A program made the position numbers and the translations under genes. DNA of 64,000 nt from Agelaius tricolor (taxonomy: Eukaryota > Chordata > Aves > Passeriformes > Icteridae): positions 47,807,381 to 47,871,380 of the forward strand of contig JALJCS010000001.1 of NCBI GenBank assembly GCA_023055355.1. Reading direction: 5' to 3'. The notes below the pieces were generated by a model. The model did no database searches. It was given only the letters and a program-made list of their open reading frames with translations, and was not told the origin of the DNA. Positions 24,291 through 37,030 of this stretch are shown in pieces. Position 1 is the first letter of the stretch. Each line of letters opens with the position of its first letter.

Positions 24291-27200
24291 TAGTAATCTG
24301 AAATTTGTACATGCATTGAACTGCTATTGATTAAAATAATTGTCACTAAATAATTATTTTAGTGAGACCATCATCCTCAGAAAAAAAAGAAAAAGAGAAG
24401 ATTTAAACCACTGTTAGTAACTTTTTTAATAAGTAATTTTTCACCTTGTTTATAAATACTTGATGCCCAACAGCATAAACAGACTTTGTTTCTTATTTAG
24501 AAAGTATCAGTTTAAATTTTAGGAATAGTATTTCTATCTGGAAATCTTGCTACAGTACTATGCAGAAATTTTTGTTCTGAATAAGGAAGGCAATGCATGT
24601 ATTAATTTGTCAAAGAACCTGTGCATTTTTGAGGCAATAAATATTCAAGTAATTAGTGTGTTTCAAGTATGATTAGTACTCATAGAAACTTAGGGATTTT
24701 AAAAATCAGTAGTTTATACTAGCTTTTATGCATCAGCTTATATAGAAGAGAAGACACTCCAAAATAAAATAAAATACTCAGAAAAGAAAGTAAATTTTAG
24801 TTATTTTTTTTATTATTATTATCCTAACCCTGAAAAAAATCCAAAGGAAGATCACCACAAAATAAAAACAGGTGTGGAAAACAGTTAAGAGATGGTGTTA
24901 CAATGCTGCAGCTGAGACTCATAAGGTACCTGTATAAAGAACAAGTAACACATGTGCTGCACAAGAGGTGACTTTTAAAATATGTAAGTCAAGATGTCCT
25001 AAATAATTGGCTTCCATTTGATTGTTCACCTGTGATAAAACATTAATTTAATTTATCCAACTTTTAGATTAAGAATGTGTAAGTCATTAATTTTGAGTTG
25101 TGATTTCATCTAATTTAATCTACAGCCTTTCTCATAACTGCAGTTTAGATAATGCAGCTTCATAAAAAGGAATTACATAGACCACATGGCCGTATAACTG
25201 GGCAATTTAATTACAAGTGCTCTCTGTTTCTTTGAGGTATGATAAATTATCAAAGAAAATTATATATATGTAGTCACCCTGAAGCAATGTAGTGATGAAA
25301 AAAAAACACCTGGTATAATTTCAGAGTGGAATCCAATAGAAATGCTGTAAAAGGGAGGAGAAAAAATTGTAGCACAGTGTGTAATTTTTTGCTGAAATGA
25401 AAGAACATGCAATCATCAATGATGCAATAAAATAATAGTGTGCAACGTTAAAATGCCATGCATTGCAATAAAGGAGTTGGCTTGCAGACAGTACACCTAC
25501 GTTTCCTGTAAGGTGGTGTGTATTGCAATTGTCTCTCTCAGATCAAGAATACTGGGAAGCAGTGCCTTTTATTCATGTGGATTTGTAACAATTCCTAGAG
25601 AAAAAGTAAAAAGTAGATAATTTTGAAACTGCAATAATTTGATAAAATTTTTAAGAAAAAATGTGTGTATCACACTGGAAAGTACTTTTAGCAGTATTGG
25701 GGTGGAATGACTTCTAGGCACTGAAATTAGGCTGAAAATACTATTGAAGTATAGCAGAGTTGCCATATCCATATCAGTTTACCTCTTCTTCAGATAACCC
25801 AGTGCCCTGACTCTAGATATGCAGACCAGATAATCATTGTGTTAAAATGTACTCTTCAAATATTTTTCTGAGCAGAGCTCCAGTGTCACTGTAATGTAAC
25901 GAGCAGAGAGAGATGCCTTCTGTTCTCGTTACCTGGCTATGTATTAGGTTCACACAACTTTTAAGCTTGGTATTTACAGGGAAATATCAGTAGTTAAAAA
26001 GCCCATCGTGTTTAAGAAACTAGTTATGCATATTAAGAGGCCTCATTACTGTGTGTTTTAAACAAATAATAAATTTTACAAAGCCCACAAAAGTCAGCAG
26101 TGCTGTGAGCACTAATTCCTGGTTTAGTGCTTGGTAGGAAAGTATTTCAAATGTAAATCTGAAGGCTCTTAGTCCTTGCCCTTGTGGAGCTGACTAGTGT
26201 AAAATGTAGTGAGGTCTTCTGTTCATGGCTTTACTACAGGTGTTACTGGGCAAAATTGTTCACAGCATCATCCCGGCTGCAACGCTATTCCAGATCACCC
26301 TGTGCAAGCAGGAACTCTTCCGTCTGCCTTGTAACAACCTATGCAGAAGATGAGGCAGGAGCACAAAGCTGCAGGAAGTATGAAGCAGCAGTTTGTGGTG
26401 CACAGCTACAATCACAGCTGGCTCTGCAGCCCATCTCAAAATAGAGCCCTCATTAATCAAGATAATTTTATGAGCAGAGTTCTTTCATGTCTCTACTCAA
26501 CACACAGTACCTGGACTATGGTGGCAACAGATACCTTAAAGATACCGCTCTTAAGAGTGATCAACACATACTGAAAGCTGTACCATGTGTCTTTTAATCA
26601 CATTGCATAATGCACAGCAGTTACTTGCACGTGATCTAAAGCAAGTACTGTTTATAATTCCTTCCCTGGCAAGATAAAGGGGGCATTGTCAAGTGTTTAT
26701 GGTAAAAACAGATAAGAAGTAAGCAAGAAGTTTCTGTCAGGTGTAGTGCTTGAAATACTGCTAATAAAGTAATGTATTGGGGATTGTAATTTCTAACGTT
26801 TTAATGCAGTAGGAAGATGCCTGCATTTAAAGTATTTACTTATTCCTGTGGTAAGAAAAGTAAGTGCCATGCACCTAACTTGGAGACATTAGAAATGCCT
26901 TAATTAAAAGGCAAGCACATAGGACAGCACAGCAACAAACTGATTAGTTACAAACAGATATACATGTAGAAAAACCTCCCCAAAACCACAAACAGCAGCA
27001 GAATTAACCTGGGCAAAGGCCGGGTCCTTCCCCCTGCTGCAAAATGGGTTCTTTGGAACACATGAAGAAAAACTGGTCTGAATGTAAGCACACTGGGAGC
27101 ATGGAACTTTTGGCACGCATACAACACAAAACAACCTGGAAATACAGAACCCTCTCAACCTCAACATCATCAAAAGCTGAGAACTAGGTCAAATGCACCA

Positions 27201-27722
27201 CTGCATTATTTCAAATTATGTAACAGGTCCATTACATGAACACTTTTTCTCTTCCATGACAATCTCAAAGTAACATTTCTCCCTTCTACTAGAAAAAATT
27301 ACAATTATTACTAGAATTCCTTTAGTTTCCAATATGTGGAAAACAAAACAAAATAAATTAAATATTCTACTCATGTTTATTGGTTTATTTCTACTATGTT
27401 ATTTTCCCTTGATTAAGTTCCAGAAATTTGAGATTGAATTTTATCAACCAACAACTGTCCTTGTTATTTGTGCTTCTGTGTTTCCCTTTAAGACTCAAAA
27501 CCATTGCCTTTTTTGTGTGGATTTTTTTCTTCTTATTAACAGATTCTTTAAAGCATTTCTACTAAGGACCAGTTCTTGCTCATCACTCACATTAGGTTGT
27601 TTCAGTTCTTTGTTTCGAAAGTGCCTGGCTGATCCATGTTCTCATCTTCATGAAATAATCCTTTTCTAAAACAGGAAGAACTTCAGAGTAAGCAATCTCA
27701 TATTAGGCTTTACAAAAAAAAG

Positions 27723-27760
27723 GTCAGCAAAATACCGAAAAGTCAGCAAAATACAGAAAG
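27723..27760. repeat. Two-copy 19-bp tandem duplication
   Basis: GTCAGCAAAATACCGAAAA at 27,723 is followed directly by GTCAGCAAAATACAGAAAG at 27,742, two differences in 19 bases. Confidence 0.8.
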
Positions 27761-28324
27761 TAATCTTGCCCTGCTCAGCACTGGCTCAAGTGAACCTTTC
27801 TAAACAGTGAGTGCAACAAAAGCATTGCAAGAGCTGGAGTAGTTCAAACAGTTCCACCTTTGGAGATATCTACAAAGAACTTACAGTACAAACGTGTCAG
27901 GAATGCCATAGGGTATAGTTCATCCCTTAGGGAATAAATGAAATTGCTTCTCTAAGTCCCTCTCCAGGCCTATTTCTATTACATGTGATTCTGGTTATAC
28001 AATAAAACTGTGTACTTAAAATGCAAATATTTGTATTAGTTTATCATAACTTTTACCCTTGTGATCATCTCCTTTATCTCTGTAAAACATTACCATGTTA
28101 TATATATGCAAAAACCACTGTGCAATGTAAACAGAAAAAAAAAAAATCTGCATTCTTACAGAGTCCTATGGTTCACAAAAGGTTATACCCCTATTCTCTA
28201 CATTTTCCTTAAGAGTAACAGGTGATAAAGGAAAAAGTCACCTCCTTTTGAAGTATTTTTTGGTATTATATATAATCATCTGAGGCATTATCAGTAAAAA
28301 GACTGGTCAACAGGTATTCTAGTC

Positions 28325-28400
28325 TATTAAAAAAGGATTGGAAAGGATCTCCTGGGCCACCAGAGCAGCCTTTCAGTCTACAGTTTATCAATCTTCAATA
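28325..28400 (-). mobile_element. Possible degraded CR1/L3-type 3' fragment
   Basis: GGATTGGAAAGGATCTCCTG followed by GGGCCACCAGAGCAGCC recalls the antisense GGAAGGGACCTC...CATC...CAGCCC pattern of CR1-clade LINEs. Similarity is faint. Confidence 0.25.
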
Positions 28401-31110
28401 TGTTTGCAAAGTTCTGTCTTAAAATGTTACTTCCATTATACTGGCTGGGCAGCTGTTCTCCTTTCCTCTGATGTTTCAAAATTTCTAAAGTTTTCAAAGT
28501 ATATTTGTTTAAGGCAGTTTGTGCTACTTGATTCTTGTGCCAGCATTGACTTTTATGTTAAATATCAACTTTCTGTCCACCAGAGAGGGAGATAGCAATC
28601 CTAATCTCTCTTTGGTTTAAAGTTAAATTTTTTTTTTTTTTGCCTCTTCTTTAGCTGGTCCATTAGCCGCTTTTTGGTTTTTTCCTACAAATTTTCATCT
28701 GTAATACATAATTTTTTTCTCCTTTACATGTTTTTTTGACATCCAAAGCACTTCAGTCTAATGCTTTACTTGTCAACAAGAAGAACTTGACCAGTGGTAA
28801 AGACATATGCCTCGTCACTATGATATAATCTATTCCTAAAGTGTATGTTGGATCTTATTTTGAATTTTTCTCAGTATCTTTGGTTATACTTCATTCGATA
28901 TTTACAAGCTGAGATCTGATCAATGGATTCAACTATTTACATACATTGTATTCTAGCTTCATCCTAATCATAGGAACATATTTGCTATTTATGCCCTTTC
29001 CTTACTATCTGATCAAGTCACAGCCTCTCATTCAAAATCTTTACTTCTAGATTCCGTTTCATGTGCTAGTTCTTCAAATTTAGTGATTTTCTTACTGTAT
29101 TATCTCTTCCCCACCCTTCAAATGAGCACCTTCAGGTCTTTAAACTTTGCTGCTATCTTAGGTGTTCTCATTTTCACTTCTCAGTGTTAAACACCCTTCT
29201 CCTTAAATTGTGTATTTCTCAGAAGCTCAGAGCTAATACAATTTTTTACCTCTACTTTTACTTCCTTTACTTGTTTCCATGCACTGTCTCTCCTCAAATT
29301 GTTGGTTATTGGCACTTATTTAAACCAGTGGACACCAGCTACACTTTCTGCAATAGCCTACAGGACTCACCAGAAAGGAACCAACTAGCACGTGGAGTGT
29401 TGCTCAGCCAGAGGGGGTGCAAGTCATTCCTGCATGCCTGCTCTGATCACCCATGCCACCGCTGGAAATTCTGATGTGGGACCTCCTGCATCCCACCTGG
29501 TACCCGAGTTACTGCACAGTTCAGATAAAAAAACCCTTCTTGGCACCAGAGTGGAAGGAGGAAGAAAGAGTTTGTGTTTAAAGCCCACTGTCAGAGGTTT
29601 TGGCAGAGGTGCTGCCTGAGCTGTAGTCCCCAGGCTGGTAGTGCATTTCACCCTGAGGCAGAGCAGTACCACAGCACTGGCTGCTGTACCAGCTCTTTGT
29701 GGATCAGATGCACAGAAGTGCATGTTCCAAGATGAGATTCACAGCAAACCCTGAATGAATGGCAAATCTCAATCCCATTCACAGTTCAGTGCCAGCTGAT
29801 AGTGGGAGAGAGAGAACACCACTGTGGTGCAAATTTGCCTGCCTTCAGATAGAGAGGCAGGCAAAGAAGCTTACAAAATTACTTCTTCAGCAACAATTTG
29901 CAGATAAAACTTGAATCCAGCCAAACTTTAGGAGAAGCTTTATAGCTGTGGACTTTTCTAACCACCTCAAACTCCCTAACCTCTGCAGCTTGCTTGTCTG
30001 TAAAGGAGCAGTAACACCCTAGCAGAGTTTATGTAACTGCTACTCAATATTGCATTAAGCTTCCTCTGACTGACGTGTAAAACTTCCACCTGCTCAGTCA
30101 CCCAAGTCCTGACTTGAACTAATGACTTTTGATACTACTGGGTTATATTTGCTCCCAGCAGATTGATAACAAAGTGTACAGAGGATCGCCTGATCCAATT
30201 TATGCTATAGTCTGAGATAATAATTATTTTACACTGGTTGTAATTACCTAGCAGCAGAATCAGTTTAAGTTTGTTGCTCTCTAGAGAAGAAGGACAATGC
30301 AAATGTAGTGAGAAATCTATGTGCTGTGGTATTTTAAAATGTCAGAGAGCCACTACTGTATCATTAGCTATAATTTTAAGCTTTGACAATGCTGTCAATG
30401 GTCCTTGGTATTTTGTCATCACTGTACTATTTGAAAAAATCTGTTTTTCTCCATTGGCAGCTTCTTTAATCTCTGCAGTTGGCAGTGTGGTTATTTGTTT
30501 TTTTCTCTAAGGGAAATGCTACAACTACTGGTAGTAAAGAGTATCGCTATGAAAAATACAGGATTCTCCCTCCTCAAATACATCTCTCTTTCGCTGTTCA
30601 AAAATTAGGACTTTACAATGTAAATGAACACTGCTTCCTCTCCCTCCCAATTTGTTCCAAAGGTAGCAGGAGCTTTTAAAATCTGTTTCTCCCTAGACTT
30701 ACCACTGATATAATTCTGAGTCGTTGTGAAAAGTTTCCTTCTGCCCACTCCCTTCTTTTTTGCACAGAGATGTCTTCACAAATCTCCTGTTATCACGCAG
30801 TGCTGAGAGTAGAGCAACTGTGGAGTCTCAAAATGCCAGCAAAGATGATCAAGTTTGCAGTGGTAAAGTACAGGAACAAACGAAACATTGTAACATACTT
30901 TAAAGATTCAATCTGCATTTGAGCATTTTCTGTGTTTGATCCACACAAAATAAGTATTAAATAAGCCAGCAAGTACAAAATAAGTCTGTGTATTCCTTTA
31001 GAGCAGAATAAAGCAGCTCACAAACTTTCTGTTTAAGCCATTGTAATGCCTTGGTTACCAGGGAGGCTCCAAAGCTTCTGAATCTGGCAATTTTTGTAAT
31101 TACTGTTATG

Positions 31111-31148
31111 CTTATTTGATCTTCCATTATCTTATTTGATCTTTATGA
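31111..31148. repeat. Two-copy 20-bp tandem duplication
   Basis: CTTATTTGATCTTCCATTAT at 31,111 is followed directly by CTTATTTGATCTTTATGATC at 31,131; the first 13 bases are identical. Confidence 0.7.
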
Positions 31149-31560
31149 TCTAATCTCCCCTGCCCCTCCCTTAATGCATGTGCTGATCCTGCTACTCCAT
31201 GCAGAGTCAGTTTTCTGGATGTTCCCTCCAAACATACAGCACAGCTCACCTTGCCATGTGTAGATAGCTTTATCTGCTCCAAAACAACTTGTATCTAAAG
31301 AGAAATGAAGAAAGAAAGAGGTCCATTCACCTTGCTAGAAGCTGGTCACTGGAAATCCATACCCAGCAGATCCACAGACCAGAGACCAGAAAAATCTTTG
31401 AGAAAAGTGGATCTGGCTCTGCTGTGCTAAATTCAGTGTACCCATGTGAAACCAAACCTCTCAGATGACCAGGGATGAACCAGGTGAATTCAGGCTGAGG
31501 TTATGAGGAAGCAGCAGTGGAGAAGCTCAGCTGCACCAGTGGCAGCCACCCTGAACAGGT

Positions 31561-31594
31561 AACTAGAAAATTAGCAGAACTAGAAAATTAGAAA
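31561..31594. repeat. Two-copy 17-bp tandem duplication
   Basis: AACTAGAAAATTAGCAG at 31,561 is followed directly by AACTAGAAAATTAGAAA at 31,578. Confidence 0.75.
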
Positions 31595-34500
31595 TGCCCA
31601 GACCTCCTTAGGTGTGTTTTGTGGATGGGTCATTAAATTCCATTTCAGTAAAGTTTTACACTTTTCCTTTTTGATGTGGCTCTGCATCAAAGGAGATTCA
31701 TTTTATACTTGGTCTAGGAACTGCAGAAGAGAGGTGGGGTAGAATGTAGCAGTATCACCTTGGTTTCTCCTGCCTCCCAGGTCATTTACTGGTGTGCACT
31801 CAGTGGGGATTTTAGCCAGAAGTGGTGCCACAAAGTGCAGGCCCAGTCCCCAGTGAGTACCCTAAACTCAGTTCTTCCAATGAGCAACTGGATACTTCAG
31901 TTCTGATCCACAGCTAAATGAGTAACCAAAAGCACAAGCATAAATCTTGCAGGCAGCTGTAAGCCCATCCTTGGCACTTTGACTGCAGTGTGAAAATTTC
32001 CAAGAAAACGCAGAAGACAGAAATTCAGGAAAAATGAGAAGGCATCATGCAGAAAATTACACAAAGTCACATGCCTGAGTGCTAGATTTCATCATCTGGG
32101 TTCCAATTTAGATTACAAGTTTGGTGATACTTTAGGTAACCCCACAATCTGCTATTCCCAAAGTTCTCCTGCCCCAGTTCTCAGGAAGCATGTGAACAAC
32201 AGGCACATAGGATTAAAACAAGGAATGTGTAATGAAATGCCAACTTATTCTGTTGATATTAGTAAGGGCTTCATAAGGAAAGATTTTATCTTGTCAGAAG
32301 AAGAGTTTTGTGCCCAGGTTACTTCTAAACTGTAGCATATATCAATGTCCCATACAGAATGGTGTGTCTGTAACCAAAGGCCGGAATGAGTGTTTAAGAG
32401 AGAAAACCAGAAACGTATCAATGTGAAAGAAAAGGACTGTGGAATAAGAAAGTTTACTTTCCATTTCTAGAGACACAATGAAACCAAGTGCTTTGCATTA
32501 ACTACCCTCTCAATAGCTTCAAAAGATTAGGAGCAGGGCATTCTCTTTGTGCACGCGACCTTTTCAGCAGCTTGGCAAATAAAATAAATAAAGAGAATAG
32601 GCCAGCCCCAGAGGTGGGTTTATATTTAAACACAAAGTTTACATTCAAGTTTCTAGGAGAAGAGTTGGAACAATGTGATGTAAGGTTGGATCTTCTAATT
32701 AAGATCAAATTGCATAGTATTTTTAGACTTTAAAACATGTTTTGACCCAAAATGCAGTTCAAGTTTTCTTTTCATTTGGATCTATTGTGAATTATTAGCA
32801 CTTGACATTCTGTAAACCAGGTCTGGCAGTCTGGCACAGACTTCAATGGATATAAACCCAGAGTCAGAGGGGGGCTGCTCAGTTGGGTTTTTTCTCTTTT
32901 CAGTAAACACAAATTTATAATGTGCCAAAAATTCTACAGATCCCTTCAGTCCAAAGTCAAGGGGGAGGCTTTCAAAACATTCTAGGCTTTTTTATTTGAC
33001 CCACCTCGTAGCTTTTTGTGTAGGCATTCCTTCCCAGCAAATAGCACAAGAGCTAGCATGCTGAACAAATAAATACAAAAAGGTTACTGAGTGCATAACA
33101 CTTTCCCTCTGAGCAGCCTCCCTCTACCTTGCTGCACACTGCAGGTTTGAATTGCAAGTGTAATTTAATTCCCACAAAACAAACCAAACAAGGCCCATAA
33201 GGATTCAGAAAAAAAATATTACTGAGTCATAGCAACTTGTTTCATGTGTGAGTTTACTGAATATATAAAAGCTCCAGAAATAACTTCTGCTTGTTGGAAC
33301 CTTCTTTTAGACCTCACCTTAACCTTCTCCTGTGCATTTTGACCCCTCCACAAGCAAAGATTAAAAGGTTACTCATGGAAATACCAAGTTCATCTTCTTG
33401 TGAGATTTTTTGACTTCAGTAAGTTTCTAATAAATGTACCTGGCCCTAGTAGCATCTTGTTCAGTGCTCTTGTTTTAAACCTGAGGCAAACATGACTTAA
33501 TAAGGCAAATAGTCCTGTGCAGTAAGGTATTGTAAGGTTTCTCCCTAATCCTAAATATGTAAGGCAGACTTCATCGCTTTAAAAGTGAAAAAACCAAACA
33601 GTTCTCAAAAAAAGTTGCTTTTTGCAAGCACATCATGCTTCACTTACAGTGTTTCAAAACCACACCTCTCAGTCTCTCAGTCTCAAAAACCAAGCTCACT
33701 TTTTTCATAACTTGCCATCTCTGAAGCAGGTAAACACATCCAAGGAATTAAAGCTACTTGCCACTTAGCCTAAGTGGGCTGGTTCACTGTGGTAGAAAGA
33801 GGAACCTTTGTGCCATAAAAGTGATTACTTTTGGGCTCCTAGGACTACACCAGCAGTCTTCAGCTTAAAAAAATGAGAAAAATAGAAGCATCATTAGCAC
33901 AGTGTTTCACAGCACCATACCCATACATAAGGTTCACAGCCAGTCCAAGAGGCTGTGCATTGTCAGGCAGCAAAAGCCACTTCCTTGTGTACATGCCCAG
34001 AGCCCTGTCCCAGCTTGCACAGGAAGGGAGGTGAATGGGTTAAACCTCTATTTCCACTGCTTCTTGACAAGGTTATATGAAGGCTGAAGGTCTTAATGAA
34101 GCTTTTCTAAGATTTTATGTCAGATGTTGGCTTCTTTTTTTTTTTTCTTTTTTTTTTTCACAAATAGAATTCAATCTTTGGAAAAGATATTTTTATAGAC
34201 ATTAAAACATACATGGTTAGAAGACTCTGTCCTAGATTTGAAGGTTTCATGTAGAACTGATAAAAGCAGACTAATTGAATTTTCTTCCCTCTATGAAAGT
34301 GGTATTAGGGCTTCACTGGATGTGAAGATGTGTCAAAGATTCTTTATCTACTACTTAAAGCACCATCTCCTCTTTCTCCATGAGACTGCTCTCTCCTCAT
34401 GTCTGCTTGTTTGGATGGGGGACATTGACAGGGCAGGCATGATTGGCAGAGGAAATTCTCTATTGCAGCAGTCACACAATGTGATACACCCAGTGACTGC

Positions 34501-35113
34501 CTTGGCTTTATGCACAGGAAATCCTTAGTGTTTAGGGTTTGTTGTTACATTTTCCCATGAAACCAGAACTGAAAGAAGACACAGTTAGAAAGAACCTTTT
34601 TAACTTGGCCTTACAATCTTGAAATTCAGTATTACTCTGGGACTTGGAAAGAACTAGTAATATGTTAGATGATACAGGTATATATAAAAAAAAATCTACT
34701 CTTTTAATTATCTCTGTATTCACTCTTAAACTGTGGATTTTCAGAATAAAGACTGGTAGGGACCTATCACAATGCAGCACAGGCATTTAGAATGAGTGGT
34801 ATTGTTGCTTAAGGGATAAGGATGTATCTTAATGATGTGAGATCTAACCCATTTTTTGCCTGTCAGCAAATGTAAATACTGCTGCTAGTGTCTTGGGACA
34901 GATTTCTCATCTCCTTTGCCATGTTAGTGTTGTTCAATGATTTCTCACACTACTTTCTCTACACTGATTTTCCGTTTCATTTCTTATCTGACCTTGTGTA
35001 TTTCCCAAGGCTTGAACTGCCATTCTTCCTTTAAACAACAAAAATACTAATTTTATTTTCATTTCTCACTCTCCTTCCATTTGTCTTCTATTCTCAACCT
35101 CATTTCTTCCCAC

Positions 35114-35164
35114 TGTGTTTTCTACTTCCCTGTGTTTTCTACTTCCCCTGTGTTTTCTACTTCC
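35114..35164. repeat. Three-copy 17-18-bp tandem repeat
   Basis: The unit TGTGTTTTCTACTTCCC(C) is present three times head to tail, at 35,114, 35,131 and 35,149, inside a pyrimidine-rich stretch. Copies are near identical. Confidence 0.9.
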
Positions 35165-35322
35165 ATTTCTCTGTCTCAGTTCCTGGCCTTTGTTTCCATC
35201 TCATCCCAGTCTGTAATCTTGACTTCTGTTCCTTCTCTCACCCCTTGCTTTCACAGCCTCTCTTCTTGATTTTGCCTCAGTACTGTGTCATTTCAGCTAG
35301 CTTTCTAAGCTCTCAGAGGATA

Positions 35323-35461
35323 CATACAGACACATACATACATACATAAATATATATATACACATATATATCTACATATATATACACACATATATATAAC
35401 ACACTGAAGAAATATATATATACACACATATATATACACACATATATATATGCACACACAC
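35323..35461. repeat. Compound AT/CA/CATA microsatellite
   Basis: About 140 bp of alternating purine-pyrimidine DNA made of CATA, TATATA and CACA runs, broken by a short unique insert near 35,400-35,412 (ACACTGAAGAAAT). Likely polymorphic in length. Confidence 0.92.
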
Positions 35462-36090
35462 TTTGCTGCCTTAGCAATTGCCATGGGCTATCTTGGATTT
35501 CCCCCCATTCTCCATGACAATTTCAACTCACCAGTCACTTTGGGACTCAGAAATGTCCTAAGGAGGCTGAAAGGTCTGAAAGTGTCCATAATAAACAAAG
35601 TCTTTCAACTTTTCTCCTTTCCACAGACTGCTGCTTTTGCCTGTCAGAACTGTCTTTTAACCCATGAGTCTGCAGATAAACCTGTTCCCTGATCTGCTGT
35701 ACTGTGCTGGTAGAAGTCCCTCCTCAAGTGGTACCTGTACATTCAAAGAAATGGCTGAGAAGCACAAATTTTCTCCCCAGCTGAGATGTTCTGGGGTTGC
35801 TGATCCATGCAAACTAAGCATTAGCTATGAAATAATCTGGTCCATAGTTCACATCAGTTCTTGTTGTCTCTCTAAAATGATCCAAGTCATCTATTTGGGT
35901 TTGTCCTCTTGCTGCCTCACTGTATCTCCAAGCCCTGGACTCCTTGGAAAGGCTCTGTTGTGCCTGGCTGCAGTGGGAACATCCCTATTGCTATGGCTAC
36001 AAATGCCCCTCTCTGTCTTGTCCCCACGTTCATCTCAGCTATTCAGAAATGAAGGCCCCAAGAAGAATGAGTAGGCCCCAAATCAATCCT
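35462..36090. other. Gene-free stretch between microsatellite and CpG-retaining block
   Basis: A 136-codon plus-strand frame (35,664-36,074) is open here, rich in Ser, Leu and Cys with no recognised domain. GC content is slightly higher than its surroundings, which lowers stop frequency. I do not call it a gene. Confidence 0.4.
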
Positions 36091-37030
36091 TTGAGCTCAG
36101 TGTAAATACAGCCTGGTGGGAGAGAGAGCTGGATCTAGTCCTTAATCAGGCAGCGAGCACAGTAGCATGGCTAAGTATAGAAGCCACTTAGTTTACAGTA
36201 CAGTGACCCAATAATTATGCAAGATAATACTGTATGCACTTAGCTGGCCTGTACCATTCAGAGCACTTGCCAATAACACACGAGCATATTTCATTATCTC
36301 CTTCCCCAGCTCAGGACTCTCTATAAACAGTTTGTTTTCTCCCCAGATTGCTGGAGCTATGGCCCAGAGCACTGTCTAGGTATATTTAACCCCATGGCTC
36401 ATTCCAACATGCTTCTTTAAAAGAAGATCATATTGTTTTTCCTGCTTTCCATTTTTGTAAGCCTAGGCTTTGGCTGGAGGGTACTCTACATATCTGGCTG
36501 TAAATAGACTGCTTGGAGCCAAGCAATGCGGTGCCTTGACTAATTTCAGCATTCACTTAAGCTAAATTATTTATGATACTCTCTGCACAGGCTTTTCTCT
36601 GTTGTTGTTGTTTTAATGTCGTAATCTCAGCCAGAATAAAGGGATAATTTGCATGCGTTTTCAGCTACTGCGGTAGCTAACACATGGCTGTGAAAACTGA
36701 AGCCAACTACAATATATTCAAAGTTTGAACTGAGTGGCCAGAGAAGGGAAATCTTGACGTGCCACTAAATCATGTTCCCAATGGTGAGAAAGCTTAACGT
36801 TTTTACTTAAGCAGCTGAAACAACATCAGAAACATTTTCCAATGATACAGTTATTCACTTGTATCAAGAGCTCATCACCTTTGCGGCAAGAACGTAAATC
36901 AGGAGGATGTTAAGCTGTGAACGGTCTATTTTCACCTCTATGCTGATATTACGAGTCCAAGAGTCCAAGTGCATCGCCAGCAGAGCATGTCTCCATTGTC
37001 ATGAGAATGTAAAACACCACGCAGGCAGAG
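36090..37030. promoter_or_regulatory. Candidate conserved non-coding element / enhancer
   Basis: This roughly 940-bp block keeps at least a dozen scattered CpGs in an otherwise CpG-poor region, has no homopolymers or repeats, and is dense in transcription-factor-like words. These include a perfect octamer ATTTGCAT at 36,647-36,654 (POU/OCT type), ATAATTATGCAA near 36,210 and several TAAT and E-box words. This texture is typical of long conserved enhancers in gene deserts. Conservation cannot be seen from one sequence, so this is inference. Confidence 0.35.

Larger units (their letters stand above)
22500..35100. other. Gene-free AT-rich intergenic stretch
   Basis: No ORF here resembles a known protein (longest about 111 codons at 27,334-27,669, AT-rich and Phe/Leu-rich, most likely chance). 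It contains homopolymers at 28,628-28,641 (T14) and 34,135-34,158 (T12, C, T11), several short tandem duplications, and weak CR1-like patches near 24,215 and 28,335. No RNA gene is recognised. Confidence 0.5.

Noticed and set aside
35323..35461. Repeated CACATATATA units considered as a CRISPR-like array
   Set aside because: It is a simple AT/CA microsatellite with no unique spacers of even length, in a vertebrate genome.
35664..36074. 136-codon plus-strand ORF
   Set aside because: Ser/Leu/Cys-rich with no domain, no conserved motif and no convincing splice sites.
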